A stretch of 64,000 bases of DNA from Candidatus Obscuribacterales bacterium (lineage in GTDB: Bacteria > Cyanobacteriota > Vampirovibrionia > Obscuribacterales > Obscuribacteraceae): the NCBI GenBank assembly GCA_020050835.1, contig JAGVKB010000150.1, positions 52,611-116,610 of the forward strand. Reading direction: 5' to 3'. The position numbers and the translations under genes were made by a program. Positions 43,546 to 53,621 of this stretch are shown piece after piece. How positions within the stretch are numbered: position 1 is the first letter of the stretch; the number at the start of each line of letters is the position of its first letter. The notes below the pieces were generated by a model. It had not been told where the DNA came from. It saw only the letters and a program-made list of their open reading frames with translations, and did not search any database.

Positions 43546-44562
43546 TTGACATCAGAACTCCAGCGCCAGCTTTTTCATCATTTCGTCAAAATCTTGGCAC
43601 TTGTGCTTTGCGGAACCCTGGGCTACATGCTTGTGGAGCGGTGGAGCTGGTTGGATGCAATCTTCATGACCGTTACGACCCTGACCACGGTCGGCTATGG
43701 TGAAGTCCATCCCTTATCCCGCAACGGGCAGCTTTTTACTATAGTATTCATTCTCGCTGGCGTCGGTTTGTTCCTTTACATCGTAGGCGACGTTGTCGAA
43801 ATATTTCTTGAAGCAAACCCGACCGCCATTTTCGGATTAAGACGCATGAAAAAATTGATATCCCAACTCGATGGGCATCAAATTGTTTGCGGTTATGGGC
43901 GCACCGGCGCTGAAGTCTGCAAACACTTTCAAGAGAACAACGTTCCATTCGTAATCATCGAGGCGGAGCCGAGCTCGGTCAAGAAGGCAGAAGAGAATGG
44001 CATGCTTGTCCTGCAGGGAGATGCCTCTTCCGATGAAATGCTGGTTGCAGCGAAGGTGGACCGCGCAATAGGCATTGTCTGCGCCCTGCCGGACGACACA
44101 GCCAATACGTTTATAGCCCTGTCTGCTCGAGGGCTAAACGGCAATATCACAATCGTCTCCCGCTCCGCCAACCCGGGAGCAGACGCAAAGATGAAGCTCG
44201 CCGGCGCCCACATGGTGATTTCACCTTATGTCATCTGCGGACGAAGAATGGCTACAGCGGTAACGCATCCATTAGTTCTGGAATTTCTCGACGTTGTAAT
44301 GCACAGCCCAGGTGAAGATTTGAGAATGGAGCAAGTAATTATCGGACCTCGCTCGCAACTCATCGATACAACACTCGGCACAGCTCACATAAAGCGCATT
44401 TCAGGCGCCATGGTTTTAGCAATGAAGCAAAATGGTAAGCTTATTACAAATCCGCCAACCGAAATGATTTTTAGGCAGGGGGATATATTGATAGCGTTGG
44501 GTACCGAACAAGAGTTACGGAAGCTTTCAGAACTCGCAACAGCCCACAAAATTGAGGATTAA
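43546..44562 (+). CDS. Potassium channel with TrkA-N and TrkA-C domains
   Basis: The 338-residue protein begins with two transmembrane helices around the selectivity filter TVGYGE near residue 48, preceded by pore helix FMTVTTLT. A cytoplasmic RCK module follows: QIVCGYGRTGAEVCKHFQENNVPFVIIEAE is the nucleotide-binding strand-turn-helix, and a TrkA-C domain at the end (residues 255-330) regulates gating. It conducts K+ through the inner membrane. The start is a TTG. DUF1292, pseudokinase and hypothetical genes follow on the same strand, with only three bases to the next one. Confidence 0.9.
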   Translation: MTSELQRQLFHHFVKILALVLCGTLGYMLVERWSWLDAIFMTVTTLTTVGYGEVHPLSRNGQLFTIVFILAGVGLFLYIVGDVVEIFLEANPTAIFGLRRMKKLISQLDGHQIVCGYGRTGAEVCKHFQENNVPFVIIEAEPSSVKKAEENGMLVLQGDASSDEMLVAAKVDRAIGIVCALPDDTANTFIALSARGLNGNITIVSRSANPGADAKMKLAGAHMVISPYVICGRRMATAVTHPLVLEFLDVVMHSPGEDLRMEQVIIGPRSQLIDTTLGTAHIKRISGAMVLAMKQNGKLITNPPTEMIFRQGDILIALGTEQELRKLSELATAHKIED

Positions 44563-44565
44563 TTC

Positions 44566-44880
44566 ATGAGCGGGAAACCGGAACAAGAGGAACAGGCATC
44601 TGTAATCACACTGGAAGGTGACGACGGACACTCGTATTCCTGCCAGATTCTTGACATTTTCAATTTCGAAGAAAAGGAGTATGCGCTGCTCCTCAATCTG
44701 GGCGAAGTAAACAACGAAGGCGAAGACAGTGAAAACCAGGGCTCAATTGTAGTGATGCGCCTGACAGAAAGGGGCGATCAATCGGTATTTCAAACGATTG
44801 AATCGGAAGAAGAGTTTGAACGTGTAATCGCCCACGTCGAAGATATGGTCAAGCAAGCCGAAGAGACTGCCGCAGAGTAG
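44566..44880 (+). CDS. DUF1292 family protein
   Basis: The 104-residue acidic protein has the DUF1292 pattern: VITLEGDDGHSYSCQILDIFNFEEKEYALLLNL near residues 12-45 and a second strand with GSIVVMRL. The function of this family is not known. It sits three bases after the K+ channel gene and may be co-transcribed with it and the downstream pseudokinase. Confidence 0.85.
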   Translation: MSGKPEQEEQASVITLEGDDGHSYSCQILDIFNFEEKEYALLLNLGEVNNEGEDSENQGSIVVMRLTERGDQSVFQTIESEEEFERVIAHVEDMVKQAEETAAE

Positions 44881-44965
44881 GCATCGTCGGTTCTCAATCA
44901 TCGTTGCGTCATCGCCTCTCAATTAGCGATGATAGAGTTAGATTTGCCGGCTAACATTGAGAACC

Positions 44966-46921
44966 ATGCTTTCCGAAGGAACCATTATCAAGAGCTACAT
45001 GTTGACGAGGTTGCTCAGCAAGACCCCGTTAGCTTGTCTGTTTCAGTCAATCAATGTCGATACCGGCGAGCGCTTTTTGACAAAGGTCGCACGCGCGCTC
45101 TGGCTGGATACTCCCGGTACAATTCAATCGCTGGGCTTTGACTTTAGACCAGGCCAATCCTTGCCGTGGAAACCCACCCCGTCCGATATCATCGAAACGG
45201 AATGCGAGTTTCTCGATCAAGTTAAGGAGATGCAACTGGCATTGCCTAAGCCGGTCGAATGGGGACAGGTCGATGATGTCGCCTATGTCTCATACGAGTT
45301 TTTTGACGGAGTATCCCTCGATGAAGTTTTCGAATCAGGAACCGGCTTTACTATTCAAATCCTGATTGATTTGCTCCAGGAAGTCGATCGCCTGGCCGTC
45401 CATGGAATCTCACATGGAAATTTGCAACCATCAACAATTTTGGTCGGACAGGGCAGCGTGTTACTTACCGATGTAACCCATCCAATTACCGTGAGAAGCA
45501 GCCGGCAGCACAAGCGTCTGCTTAGATGCATCACTGTTCCAGAATTCTATCCATTCCTCGATCCCAGTCACGATCAACTCGCGATGGGCATCTTGCTTTA
45601 CACTTTAGTGACAGGCAAACATCCGCTCGCACTCGAAGAAATTGCGCGAAAGGCAGGAGCTGCCCGCCGCATCGGCTCGCAATTTTCGCAACTTGTTGAT
45701 GATGCACGCGAGCGTGGAGCCAACAGGTTCCTTTCCCCGCTTTTGTCATTTTTGAACCCTACTCAAGTTAAACGGGGCGCCTCTGAAGACTTTCAGGAGC
45801 TTGTGCTCAGAACTTTGGGCTTTAGCCGAAGCGAACTGAGCGATGATGGCGGGCAAGTAGAAGTGCTGCCCGATACTTGGCTCGACAATATGTTGGAAGG
45901 CAACAATAGACCGCGCGAAAACTTCTGGACTCTATCCGACACCGCCGATGCACTCAATCAGATCTTTTCCGACAAGGAGCCGGCAGCTGAGAAAAATGAA
46001 GAGCCAGCAGCGAAGCCAAAGCGTAAATCAGCTGGCAAGGCTAAGACTGGTAAGCCAAAACCACAAAAGGAAGACGACGAGAGAGTTGTATTGACAGACC
46101 GCGGATCTAGAAAGGTCGATGAACCGGACGTCATAAGCTTTGAACCAGAAGCAGATGTGAGTTCCGAACCGACATCGACCGCTCGCAAAGACAACGAAGA
46201 AAAGCTAACCCAGGAGAGTTCGCAGGTTCAAGACGATCTTCCGGCGCTCTACATTCCCGCTAATGGGGAGGAAGAGCTCGACGAAGTTTCACGCGGCGAT
46301 GACGACACTGAAGCGGTTGACACTGACGCCAACCGAGCTGATTTAGTCGATCTCCAAGACGACGAATCGGCTGACACAGATATTCAAACGCCGCGCGCAG
46401 AAGTCCCTGTGCGAGTTCCAGACGACGACAATAGCGAAGACGATGATGATGAATCGTTAGACGAGGATTCTCAGCCTTTACCAATGAAGATAAACGACTT
46501 ACCGACTCGAACAGAAAAAAACGCTAACATCAGCCCGAGCCTCCCATCCTTATCTTTTGAAGATTCCGAAAGCGCCGAACTTGAAGTACCAAGCATCCTG
46601 CCCGGTCCTTTGCGCGACGACGACGACAACGACGATGATGATGACGATGACGACCAGGAGGAGGAAAACGGTGACCAGGAACCAGCTGGACACGACAATG
46701 ACGGTGACCGCATAATTGCTGGTACGGACGAAGATGAAGAGGGCAAAGCAGATCAGGAGCTGGACGAAGGCGAAAAAAGATCGATCGGCGACAGGGAAAA
46801 GACCACCGATTCAGCCCACGACAAGGATTTGACCGTTGTAAGCGAATTGCTTGCCGAACTGGTAAGCATGGCAGAAAGTGAACCGTCGAAGGAAGATGAG
46901 CCAAACGAGCACAACGAGTAA
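44966..46921 (+). CDS. Pseudokinase with long acidic disordered tail
   Basis: From the ATG at 44966 the product has 651 residues. The first 250 have the protein-kinase fold: EGTIIKSYMLTRLLSKTPLACLFQSI (glycine-loop position), TKVAR (lysine position), a catalytic-loop match HGNLQPSTIL in which the catalytic Asp of HRD is Asn, and LTDVTHP in place of DFG. The HDQLAMGILLYTLVTGKHPL helix is typical. The catalytic Asp is lost, so kinase activity is doubtful. The rest (from about 340) is rich in Asp, Glu, Lys and Ser, with runs of Asp, and looks disordered. Its role might be scaffolding or sensing. Confidence 0.7.
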   Translation: MLSEGTIIKSYMLTRLLSKTPLACLFQSINVDTGERFLTKVARALWLDTPGTIQSLGFDFRPGQSLPWKPTPSDIIETECEFLDQVKEMQLALPKPVEWGQVDDVAYVSYEFFDGVSLDEVFESGTGFTIQILIDLLQEVDRLAVHGISHGNLQPSTILVGQGSVLLTDVTHPITVRSSRQHKRLLRCITVPEFYPFLDPSHDQLAMGILLYTLVTGKHPLALEEIARKAGAARRIGSQFSQLVDDARERGANRFLSPLLSFLNPTQVKRGASEDFQELVLRTLGFSRSELSDDGGQVEVLPDTWLDNMLEGNNRPRENFWTLSDTADALNQIFSDKEPAAEKNEEPAAKPKRKSAGKAKTGKPKPQKEDDERVVLTDRGSRKVDEPDVISFEPEADVSSEPTSTARKDNEEKLTQESSQVQDDLPALYIPANGEEELDEVSRGDDDTEAVDTDANRADLVDLQDDESADTDIQTPRAEVPVRVPDDDNSEDDDDESLDEDSQPLPMKINDLPTRTEKNANISPSLPSLSFEDSESAELEVPSILPGPLRDDDDNDDDDDDDDQEEENGDQEPAGHDNDGDRIIAGTDEDEEGKADQELDEGEKRSIGDREKTTDSAHDKDLTVVSELLAELVSMAESEPSKEDEPNEHNE

Positions 46922-46953
46922 TACTCGTCAAACGAACGGAGATAGAAGAGGCG

Positions 46954-47442
46954 ATGCCAGCCGAAGAGCCAGAGAACGCAAATGACAACAATCCGATTCC
47001 ACCTGGTGCGCTCGATTTCTTGAAACGCGCCCCGACCTTTGTGACAGCGCAAGCCTATCGAGGCGTCTCGTTAAACGAGGCAGAGTTGAACATATTGAAG
47101 GATCATCTGGACTCATGGCGCAATCTGCTGTTCAAGCATGGGGTAATTTACGACGGCATTACTTTGGATGGACCGGCGGAGAAGCATGAAGATCTCATCT
47201 ACCACGTAGCAATGGCGATCGATACTGCCACCTACCCGGCAGCACTGCCGCTAGTGCTGGACGCCTTATACGATTTGACCAGCGAGCTGCCCTCTCCGAA
47301 ATGGGAGATTTATGGTGTTGAGCAGGTTGTAACAAAGTTTGAGCAAGAAGTAAGCTCGAGAAGTCTGATCTCGTCATCCCGGTTGTTCGCTCAGCACTTT
47401 CACGGCAGCCCATCCAGCGAAGAGCTTCCCGGACCTTTTTAG
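46954..47442 (+). CDS. Hypothetical alpha-helical protein, 162 residues
   Basis: The product has no signal peptide and no recognised domain. Helical segments alternate through the body (ALDFLKRAP, AELNILKDHLDSWRNLLFKHG, YPAALPLVLDALYDLTSEL), with acidic character in the N-terminal tail. It follows the pseudokinase by 32 bases and likely shares its transcript, which suggests a related role. It converges on the next gene with three bases between stop codons. Confidence 0.65.
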   Translation: MPAEEPENANDNNPIPPGALDFLKRAPTFVTAQAYRGVSLNEAELNILKDHLDSWRNLLFKHGVIYDGITLDGPAEKHEDLIYHVAMAIDTATYPAALPLVLDALYDLTSELPSPKWEIYGVEQVVTKFEQEVSSRSLISSSRLFAQHFHGSPSSEELPGPF

Positions 47443-47445
47443 AGA

Positions 47446-47946
47446 CTACTCTTCTTTTGGCGGTGGCAACGGCGGAGCCAGGAGCATCGGCAGACTCACC
47501 CTGGACTTCCTCATCTCAGGGTGGTTCTCCACCGCGGCGACCACCGCTTCAACGATCTCCGGCAGCGGAGTCGTTGCTGCAAAGCGTTTGTCCTCATCGG
47601 TTTTGCGAGTCCACATTCCGCTGGGACCTCTGCCTGTCTCGTACAAAATGATCGCTTCCGGCGAACTGTGAATCGTAAACAGGACAGATTGCCGCTCGAA
47701 CACTTCCCAACGCCGCACACTTACCTTTTCCAACACGACAGAGCCTGGCTCCTCGGCTCGGTCCGGAGTAGGAACTCGCCGGTTCTCACTTTCGAGCGCG
47801 GTCAGCAGCTTTGATTTCAGACTGCCCAGATCGGAAACACTCACAACCGAGACAGGCTCTACATCAATATAAAAGCCATCCTCGGTCATCGCCACAGTCG
47901 GAATGATCGCCATTCCGTCTCGCACGTAGAAATGAAAAAAGCTCAT
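47446..47946 (-). CDS. Hypothetical protein, 166 residues
   Basis: The product begins SFFHFYVRDGMAIIPTVAMTEDGFYIDVEPV, strand-rich, then has a charged helix and a second beta region with RRWEVFERQSVLFTIHSSPEAIILYETGRGPSGMW. It ends in a proline-rich stretch. I recognise no family. It starts 27 bases after lysS and is likely read with it. The end meets a convergent gene. Confidence 0.65.
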   Translation of the reverse strand: MSFFHFYVRDGMAIIPTVAMTEDGFYIDVEPVSVVSVSDLGSLKSKLLTALESENRRVPTPDRAEEPGSVVLEKVSVRRWEVFERQSVLFTIHSSPEAIILYETGRGPSGMWTRKTDEDKRFAATTPLPEIVEAVVAAVENHPEMRKSRVSLPMLLAPPLPPPKEE

Positions 47947-47973
47947 CGCATTTCGCCTGATTGGATACTGCCG

Positions 47974-49461
47974 CTAACCGTTGACCAGCGGCTTCATGGT
48001 CGGGAAGGCGATTACATCTCTGATTGAGGCAGAGTTGGTCAAATACATCGCCAAGCGATCGATGCCGATACCGATACCCATGGTCGGAGGCATTCCATAC
48101 TCCATCGCCAAGATGAAATCGAGATCCAGCGGTTGAGCTTCTTCATTTCCAGCCGCCTTTCTAAGCGCTTGATCCTCGAGCCGGCTCCGTTGATCTTCGG
48201 GATCACTCAGCTCGCTGTAACCGTTAGCTAGTTCACGGCCGTAAATAAACAGCTCGAACCTCTCTACCAGCCCCGGTTTTGTCCGATGAGACTTGGTCAA
48301 AGGAGAAATCTCGACCGGATAGTCTAAAATAAATGTTGGTTGAGTCAGTGTTTGCTCTACCTTTTCTTCGAAGATGGTGTTTATCACTGCACCGCGCGAA
48401 TCCTCGCCCTTGAGCTCGATTCCAAGCTTCCTTAAGACGGCGACAGATTCCTCGAAATCAACGATTCTTTCGACATCAATTCCAGTTACTTGCTGGATAG
48501 CGTCATTCATCGTTATCCGCCGCCAGGGGCGCTTAAAGTCTATCTCCACATCCAGATAAGGAAATTTTGTCGCGCCCACAACTTTGCTTGCAATATCACA
48601 AAGTAGCTCTTCGCAAAAATCCATTAAATCGTTGTAGTCACCGTAGGCCTGGTAAAGCTCAAGCATGGTGAACTCAGGATTATGTTTGGTGCTGATTCCC
48701 TCGTTGCGGAAAATTCGGCCGATCTCGTAGACCTTCTCGAACCCCCCGATGATAAGCCGCTTCAAGTGCAACTCAGTGGCAATTCGCAAGTAAAGATCGA
48801 TGTCCAATGTATTGTGATGAGTTATGAAAGGGCGCGCATCGGCACCACCAGCCTCGATCTGCAAGACCGGCGTCTCAATTTCAAGGAATCCGCGATCATC
48901 GAGAAACTGGCGCATGAACTTCACGACTTGGCTGCGCTTCCGCAAAGTGTCTCTGACCCCGGGATTCATTATCATGTCGACATAGCGATGGCGATAACGC
49001 GCCTCGACGTCGGTAAAACCGTCCCAACTGTCCGGCAGCGGCTGCAAGGATTTGCAAAGAACCTCATAATGCGTGACTTTGACGGAAAGCTCACCGGCCT
49101 TTGTACGCCGAACTGTTCCGGCCGCTCCAAGAAAGTCGCCCTTGTCGAGCAAGCGGAGCCGCTTGAGCGCTTCCTCCGATAGACTTTCCTTATGGCAAAA
49201 GAGTTGGATTTTGCCTGACTCGTCATAGAGATCGACAAACATCCAGGTGTTGCGCTCATTCATCACCCTGCCACAAACTCGCACTTCGTCTTGAGTTTCG
49301 GTGTTCGGCGCCAGGTCTTTATACTTTTCTTGCAGGTCGGATGCCTGATGTGTTCGCTCAAACTTGTACGGATAAGGGGTGATTGCATCCTCTCTAAGCT
49401 CTCTGAGCTTCCGCAGCCGCTCTCCGCGCAGCCTGGTCGTTTCGATCTCCATTAAAGTCAC
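47974..49461 (-). CDS. lysS: Lysyl-tRNA synthetase, class II
   Basis: The enzyme charges tRNA-Lys. It has an N-terminal OB-fold anticodon domain with VCGRVMNERNTWMFVDLYDESGKIQLF. The class II catalytic motifs follow: motif 1 ending FLDDRGFLEIETPVL, motif 2 FRNEGISTKHNPEFTMLELYQAY and motif 3 MGIGIGIDRLAMYLTN. The length, 495 residues, is normal. The start is GTG with GGAGG six bases before it, better than the downstream in-frame ATG. The next gene on the strand is the 166-residue hypothetical. Confidence 0.97.
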   Translation of the reverse strand: MTLMEIETTRLRGERLRKLRELREDAITPYPYKFERTHQASDLQEKYKDLAPNTETQDEVRVCGRVMNERNTWMFVDLYDESGKIQLFCHKESLSEEALKRLRLLDKGDFLGAAGTVRRTKAGELSVKVTHYEVLCKSLQPLPDSWDGFTDVEARYRHRYVDMIMNPGVRDTLRKRSQVVKFMRQFLDDRGFLEIETPVLQIEAGGADARPFITHHNTLDIDLYLRIATELHLKRLIIGGFEKVYEIGRIFRNEGISTKHNPEFTMLELYQAYGDYNDLMDFCEELLCDIASKVVGATKFPYLDVEIDFKRPWRRITMNDAIQQVTGIDVERIVDFEESVAVLRKLGIELKGEDSRGAVINTIFEEKVEQTLTQPTFILDYPVEISPLTKSHRTKPGLVERFELFIYGRELANGYSELSDPEDQRSRLEDQALRKAAGNEEAQPLDLDFILAMEYGMPPTMGIGIGIDRLAMYLTNSASIRDVIAFPTMKPLVNG

Positions 49462-49580
49462 TACAGTCCTCCCGGAGGTCTTCCGCTCAATGAGAATCTC
49501 ATATTATAAGCGGGCTGGCCGGAAGGTCTCCAGCCGTAAGTCATTAACAGACGCGATTATTGAAGAATATTCACGCCGAT

Positions 49581-49886
49581 CTAGCTTCTTACGACTGAAA
49601 GCTTACGTTCGCTCTTGTTTATTCTTTGCGCGCGATTGATTCGCTGGTCGTCCAATTCGCCAAGCAGGCGAGCCAGTCTAGGCAAACCGCGATCGCCAGC
49701 CCGATTGGCATGTCCATTGAGCTTGTCTGTTTCCGGAGCGCCATTCATCCGTTTTCCGCCAGAAAATTGAAGAATATTCTCACCGCCTGCCAACTTACTG
49801 TCGGCAACCGGCATCACCGCTTCAGTGAGAACAGCTGGAGCAAGTACACGCTTGTCCTTGAAAAGGTAAATCACCGCTGACTTCAT
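49581..49886 (-). CDS. Small hypothetical protein, 101 residues
   Basis: The ATG at 49886 is preceded by AGGAAG, a good ribosome site. The product starts MKSAVIYLFKDKRVLAPAVLTEAVMPVADSK with two weak strands, followed by a basic, Gly/Asn/Arg-rich part. No family is recognised. It is separate from lysS by 119 bases and from gyrA, on the other strand, by 336 bases. Confidence 0.5.
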   Translation of the reverse strand: MKSAVIYLFKDKRVLAPAVLTEAVMPVADSKLAGGENILQFSGGKRMNGAPETDKLNGHANRAGDRGLPRLARLLGELDDQRINRAQRINKSERKLSVVRS

Positions 49887-50222
49887 TTACTTCCTAGCTC
49901 CTGCAAGCTCCGACTCTTCAGCACCGAATCCAGATCGGCGTTTTTCAGCCCTACGGTGTATATCCAGTTGCCCGTCAAATTCGACAGGCGATCTTTTCCC
50001 TTGCACGCCGCCTGTAAACCGTCTGAAAACCGCCTCACAAGCTCAGCAGTGCTTTTCTGATATACTTTACCGGCAGCGTTGTAAGCGGGTTCTCAAAGCG
50101 CTCAAGTTGACGTCGGTCAAGCGCTTCGGAAGAGTCGGCTCGTGTCGTCGGCGGTTTCCGCGAGCGGCAAGAATCGCAACGCAATCCACTAATGACGGTA
50201 GAAGAACAGGAGAATTCCAACC
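49887..50222. other. 336-base gap upstream of gyrA
   Basis: It contains no gene that I can support. It holds an extended -10 element for gyrA at 50058-50066 and, just before gyrA, AGGAG. It also carries the ribosome site of the small minus-strand gene. Confidence 0.6.
50058..50066 (+). promoter_or_regulatory. gyrA promoter, extended -10
   Basis: TGA followed by TATACT (50061-50066) is a good extended -10. Transcription would start near 50073, with a leader of about 150 bases before the gyrA TTG. Confidence 0.55.
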
Positions 50223-52700
50223 TTGAGTCAGCAGATGCCAGGCGAAAGGATCGTATCTGTCGAGTTGCGCGACGAAATGCGAAAGTCGTTTATCGACTAT
50301 GCAATGTCCGTAATTGTCAGTCGCGCCATTCCGGATGTTCGTGACGGACTCAAGCCGGTTCACCGCCGGATTATTTATGGAATGTACGAACTCGGTTTGA
50401 TGCCTAACGAGCGTTTTCGTAAGGCCGCAACCACCGTCGGCGATGTGATGGGTAAGTACCACCCGCACGGCGACTCAGCTATTTATGAGGCTTTGGTCCG
50501 GCTGGCTCAGCCGAGCGCGAGCCGATATGTTTTGGTAAACGGGCACGGTAACTTCGGCGATCTCGACAATCCCCCTGCCGCGATGCGGTATACGGAAGCC
50601 AAGCTGGCTCCGCTGGCCGAAGAGATGCTGGCCGATATTGATGCTGAAACGGTCGATACACGCCCCAACTTCGACGACAGTCGACGTGAACCGACCGTGC
50701 TTCCTTCCCGCGTTCCCACCCTCTTGCTCAACGGGTCAGCCGGAATTGCAGTCGGCATGGCGACTAACATTCCGCCTCACAACCTGGCAGAAGTAATCGA
50801 TGGAACTGTCGCCAAAATCGACAATCCTGAGCTGGATTCCAAAGGATTGATGCAATACATCAAAGGCCCTGACTTTCCCATGGGTGGGATCATTATGGGC
50901 ACCGAAGGCATTGAAGAGGCGTACACCACGGGACGCGGCTCAATCATCGTCCGCGGCGTGGCAACGATCGATCAAATTGTCGGAACCGGCGGGCGCCAAT
51001 CGCGGATGGGCATCATTGTCACTTCGCTGCCATACACGGTCGGGCCAGAAGCCTTTACCAAGCGTGTCGCCGAGCTCGTGCGAGAGGACAAGATCAATGG
51101 CATAAGCGATGTCAACGACGAGACCGACCGCACCGGTATGCGAGTCGTAATCGAGCTCAAGCGTGATGCTCATCCCGAAGTTGTTCTGAATAATCTCTAC
51201 AAGCATACGCAACTCCAGCAATCATTCCCGGTCAACACGCTGGCTCTGGTCCGGAATCGCCCGGCGACTCTGAAACTGGAAGACCTGATTCAAGAATTCA
51301 TCGATCACCGCATCGACGTTGTGGAGCGCCGTACCCGCTATCTCTTGAAAAAAGCAGAGGATCGCGCCCATATCCTCGAAGGTTACCTGAAAGCGCTGGA
51401 GAACATTGATGCAATCATCAAGTTAATCAGAGGCGCGGATACGACCGAAGAAGCTCGCCAACAGTTAATGGCCCGCTTCCAGCTCTCCGAGCTGCAAGCC
51501 AACGCCATCCTGGAAATGCAATTGCGCAGGTTGACAGGATTAGAACGCGGCAAGGTAGAGAAGGAATACGCGGAAGTCACTGAGAAGATCGCCCACTTCA
51601 AGCGACTGCTCGGCGATCGCCAACTCGTGCTCAACCTTATCAAAGAAGAGTTGGGAGTCATTCGGGCGAAATACGCCGATGCCCGGCGCACAAGGATCGA
51701 GGGCGCAATCGGCACTGAGCTGTCAGCCAAAGATCTCACCCCCAACGAGCCAATGGCGGTGTTCATCACAAACCAGGGCTACATCAAGCGCCTTCCGCTC
51801 GACACTTTCAAGAGACAACGGCGCAACACGCGCGGCGTCACCGGAGTGAAGACGCGCGAAGAGGACGACCTTCAGCATTTCTTCGTAGCCAATATGCACG
51901 ATAAGCTCCTGGTCTTCACGAGCAAGGGACAGATCTACAGCCTGGAAGTAATGGACGTTCCAGAAGGTGGCCGTCAGGCTCGCGGCTTGGCGATCGTCAA
52001 TCTGCTTTCAGTCGGACAGGACGACACTGTCACAACCGTAATTCCGGTCACCGAATTCAAAGACGACGAGTATCTGGTGATGCTCACTCGTCAAGCGTAC
52101 GTCAAGAAAGTTCCAATATCAGAGTTCTCAAATATTCGGCGTTCGGGCATCATCGCGATCAGCCTGAACGAAGGTGACCAGCTTGGCTGGGTGCGCCGCT
52201 CCAACGGCAAGTACGACGTAATCATCGGCACCGGCGACGGCATGTGCATTCGCTACAGCGAAGAAGAGCTGCGTCCGATGGGCCGGTCCGCTCGCGGTGT
52301 GCGCGCGATCACCCTGCGCGAAGGAGACAAGATAGTCGGCTTCGACATCCTGGAAACGACGTCGGAAGCTCACATCCTGGTCGTCACAAACGACGGCTAT
52401 GGCAAGCGAGTCAAACTCGACGAGTTCAGGCAACAAGGTCGTGGTGGCATCGGCTTAATCGGCACCAAGTTCAAGAATGCCCAGTCTAAGCTAGCCAGCT
52501 TACGGGTTGTACAGCGCGGAGAAGAGGTGATTGTAGCTACCGCAAACGGTATCATCTTACGTCAAAAGGTCGATGAAATCAGCTCGCAAGGGCGTATGGC
52601 CACCGGTGTTCGCCTGCAACAACTTGCATCTGACGATGAGATCGTCTCCGTCACGCCGCTGGTTGAACCAGAAGACGCTGTGCTGCCGACTGACGAGTAG
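50223..52700 (+). CDS. gyrA: DNA gyrase subunit A
   Basis: GyrA breaks and rejoins DNA during supercoiling. The 825-residue product has the breakage domain with [11 protein letters not shown], the catalytic Tyr in AAMRYTEAK, the quinolone-site helix [10 protein letters not shown] (Ser and Glu at the usual positions) and the coiled coil. The C-terminal beta-pinwheel has six blades, with a GyrA-box-like QQGRGG. The start is TTG with AGGAG upstream. ParC is less likely because of the full pinwheel and box-like motif. Confidence 0.96.
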   Translation: MSQQMPGERIVSVELRDEMRKSFIDYAMSVIVSRAIPDVRDGLKPVHRRIIYGMYELGLMPNERFRKAATTVGDVMGKYHPHGDSAIYEALVRLAQPSASRYVLVNGHGNFGDLDNPPAAMRYTEAKLAPLAEEMLADIDAETVDTRPNFDDSRREPTVLPSRVPTLLLNGSAGIAVGMATNIPPHNLAEVIDGTVAKIDNPELDSKGLMQYIKGPDFPMGGIIMGTEGIEEAYTTGRGSIIVRGVATIDQIVGTGGRQSRMGIIVTSLPYTVGPEAFTKRVAELVREDKINGISDVNDETDRTGMRVVIELKRDAHPEVVLNNLYKHTQLQQSFPVNTLALVRNRPATLKLEDLIQEFIDHRIDVVERRTRYLLKKAEDRAHILEGYLKALENIDAIIKLIRGADTTEEARQQLMARFQLSELQANAILEMQLRRLTGLERGKVEKEYAEVTEKIAHFKRLLGDRQLVLNLIKEELGVIRAKYADARRTRIEGAIGTELSAKDLTPNEPMAVFITNQGYIKRLPLDTFKRQRRNTRGVTGVKTREEDDLQHFFVANMHDKLLVFTSKGQIYSLEVMDVPEGGRQARGLAIVNLLSVGQDDTVTTVIPVTEFKDDEYLVMLTRQAYVKKVPISEFSNIRRSGIIAISLNEGDQLGWVRRSNGKYDVIIGTGDGMCIRYSEEELRPMGRSARGVRAITLREGDKIVGFDILETTSEAHILVVTNDGYGKRVKLDEFRQQGRGGIGLIGTKFKNAQSKLASLRVVQRGEEVIVATANGIILRQKVDEISSQGRMATGVRLQQLASDDEIVSVTPLVEPEDAVLPTDE

Positions 52701-52874
52701 CCTGCCATTCAGGAAAGTCCGCTTGTCACCCAGAAAACCGACAGGCCGGCCGTGAAATCGCCCGAGCGAAGCCCGCTGCATCATCTGCAAACGCTTTCAC
52801 CCGAGGGAAGACTCGTCTCCTGCCGTCTCGAATCAATCTCTGACAGATCGGACTGTACCTACGAAATGCTGGAA

Positions 52875-53147
52875 TTAGCTCCAGCTCTCTTCAATCGAGA
52901 GTCCCACTTGCCGGCACTTAGATCTGCACCAATTGATCGATAGCTGTTGGGCGAGTTGAAGATTCTCCGCTCTCAGCCTGCGATCAGTAAAAACCTTTCC
53001 GAGCAAGGCCTCGAGCTCCGGCTGGTAAATCTTTAGCTTGGGCGGCAGGCTTACAACCCAAGTGGTCCCATCATCAGAAAGAACCGTGAGAAAGTAAGAC
53101 GAATCCTTGCGAGGCTGGATCTTAGTCAAGTTATCTACTGTCGTCAT
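52875..53147 (-). CDS. Hypothetical protein, 90 residues
   Basis: The ATG at 53147 is preceded by GGAGG nine bases upstream, and a promoter lies farther up (53230-53258). The product has a strand-rich opening (DSSYFLTVLSDDGTTWVVSLPPKLKIY), a helix with many leucines, and a Cys-x3-Cys near residue 75. No known family. The gene lies convergent to gyrA. Confidence 0.65.
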   Translation of the reverse strand: MTTVDNLTKIQPRKDSSYFLTVLSDDGTTWVVSLPPKLKIYQPELEALLGKVFTDRRLRAENLQLAQQLSINWCRSKCRQVGLSIEESWS

Positions 53148-53621
53148 GAACGTTGACCTCCGAGCCAGTCGCCTGGTCTCCCAGTGATTGCTTCTCGTCT
53201 ATCGACCTGAAAGTTCGTTAAGCACACTTATAATAACTTTACAGTTAATTTAGCACAAGTGCAAAAAATCTATTTTACGGCTTGCCTCTTGGCTTTTGCC
53301 CGCTTTAAGCAGGGGAAATCCCATCGATATCGATCCAGCGAGGGGGCTGCCGACAAGAATTACCAGAATACATATACAAACCAGCACGAACAGGGCATTC
53401 CGCCCATTTAATCCTACCGGACGCCGTCAAGAATGGCTATTCATCAGAATTTGCCAGCAACAAGTGCTGAGAAATTCAATCCAAATCATGAGATCGCTCA
53501 CGCCATAAGGATTCCATTAAATGTACTGAATCGACCGTTTGATAATTATCGGCATGGGTATAAGAAATCTAGTAGGCATGCGGATCCCGGTGCCCGAGAC
53601 GTTGGAAAAGGAGAAGACTAG
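53148..53621. other. 474-base gap between hypothetical gene and LRV gene
   Basis: No gene is supported. It holds the promoter for the 90-residue gene on the minus strand, a palindrome GATAATTATC (53541-53550) and the ribosome site AGGAG of the LRV gene. A 62-residue plus-strand ORF ends right before the LRV start but has no other support. Confidence 0.55.
53230..53258 (-). promoter_or_regulatory. Promoter of the 90-residue gene
   Basis: On the minus strand, -35 TTGTGC (53253-53258) and -10 TATTAT (53230-53235) have a 17-base spacer. The leader would be about 75 bases. Confidence 0.5.

Noticed and set aside
53433..53621. 62-residue ORF before the LRV gene
   Set aside because: It lacks a ribosome site and has no motif; the LRV gene has its own strong site inside the end of this ORF.
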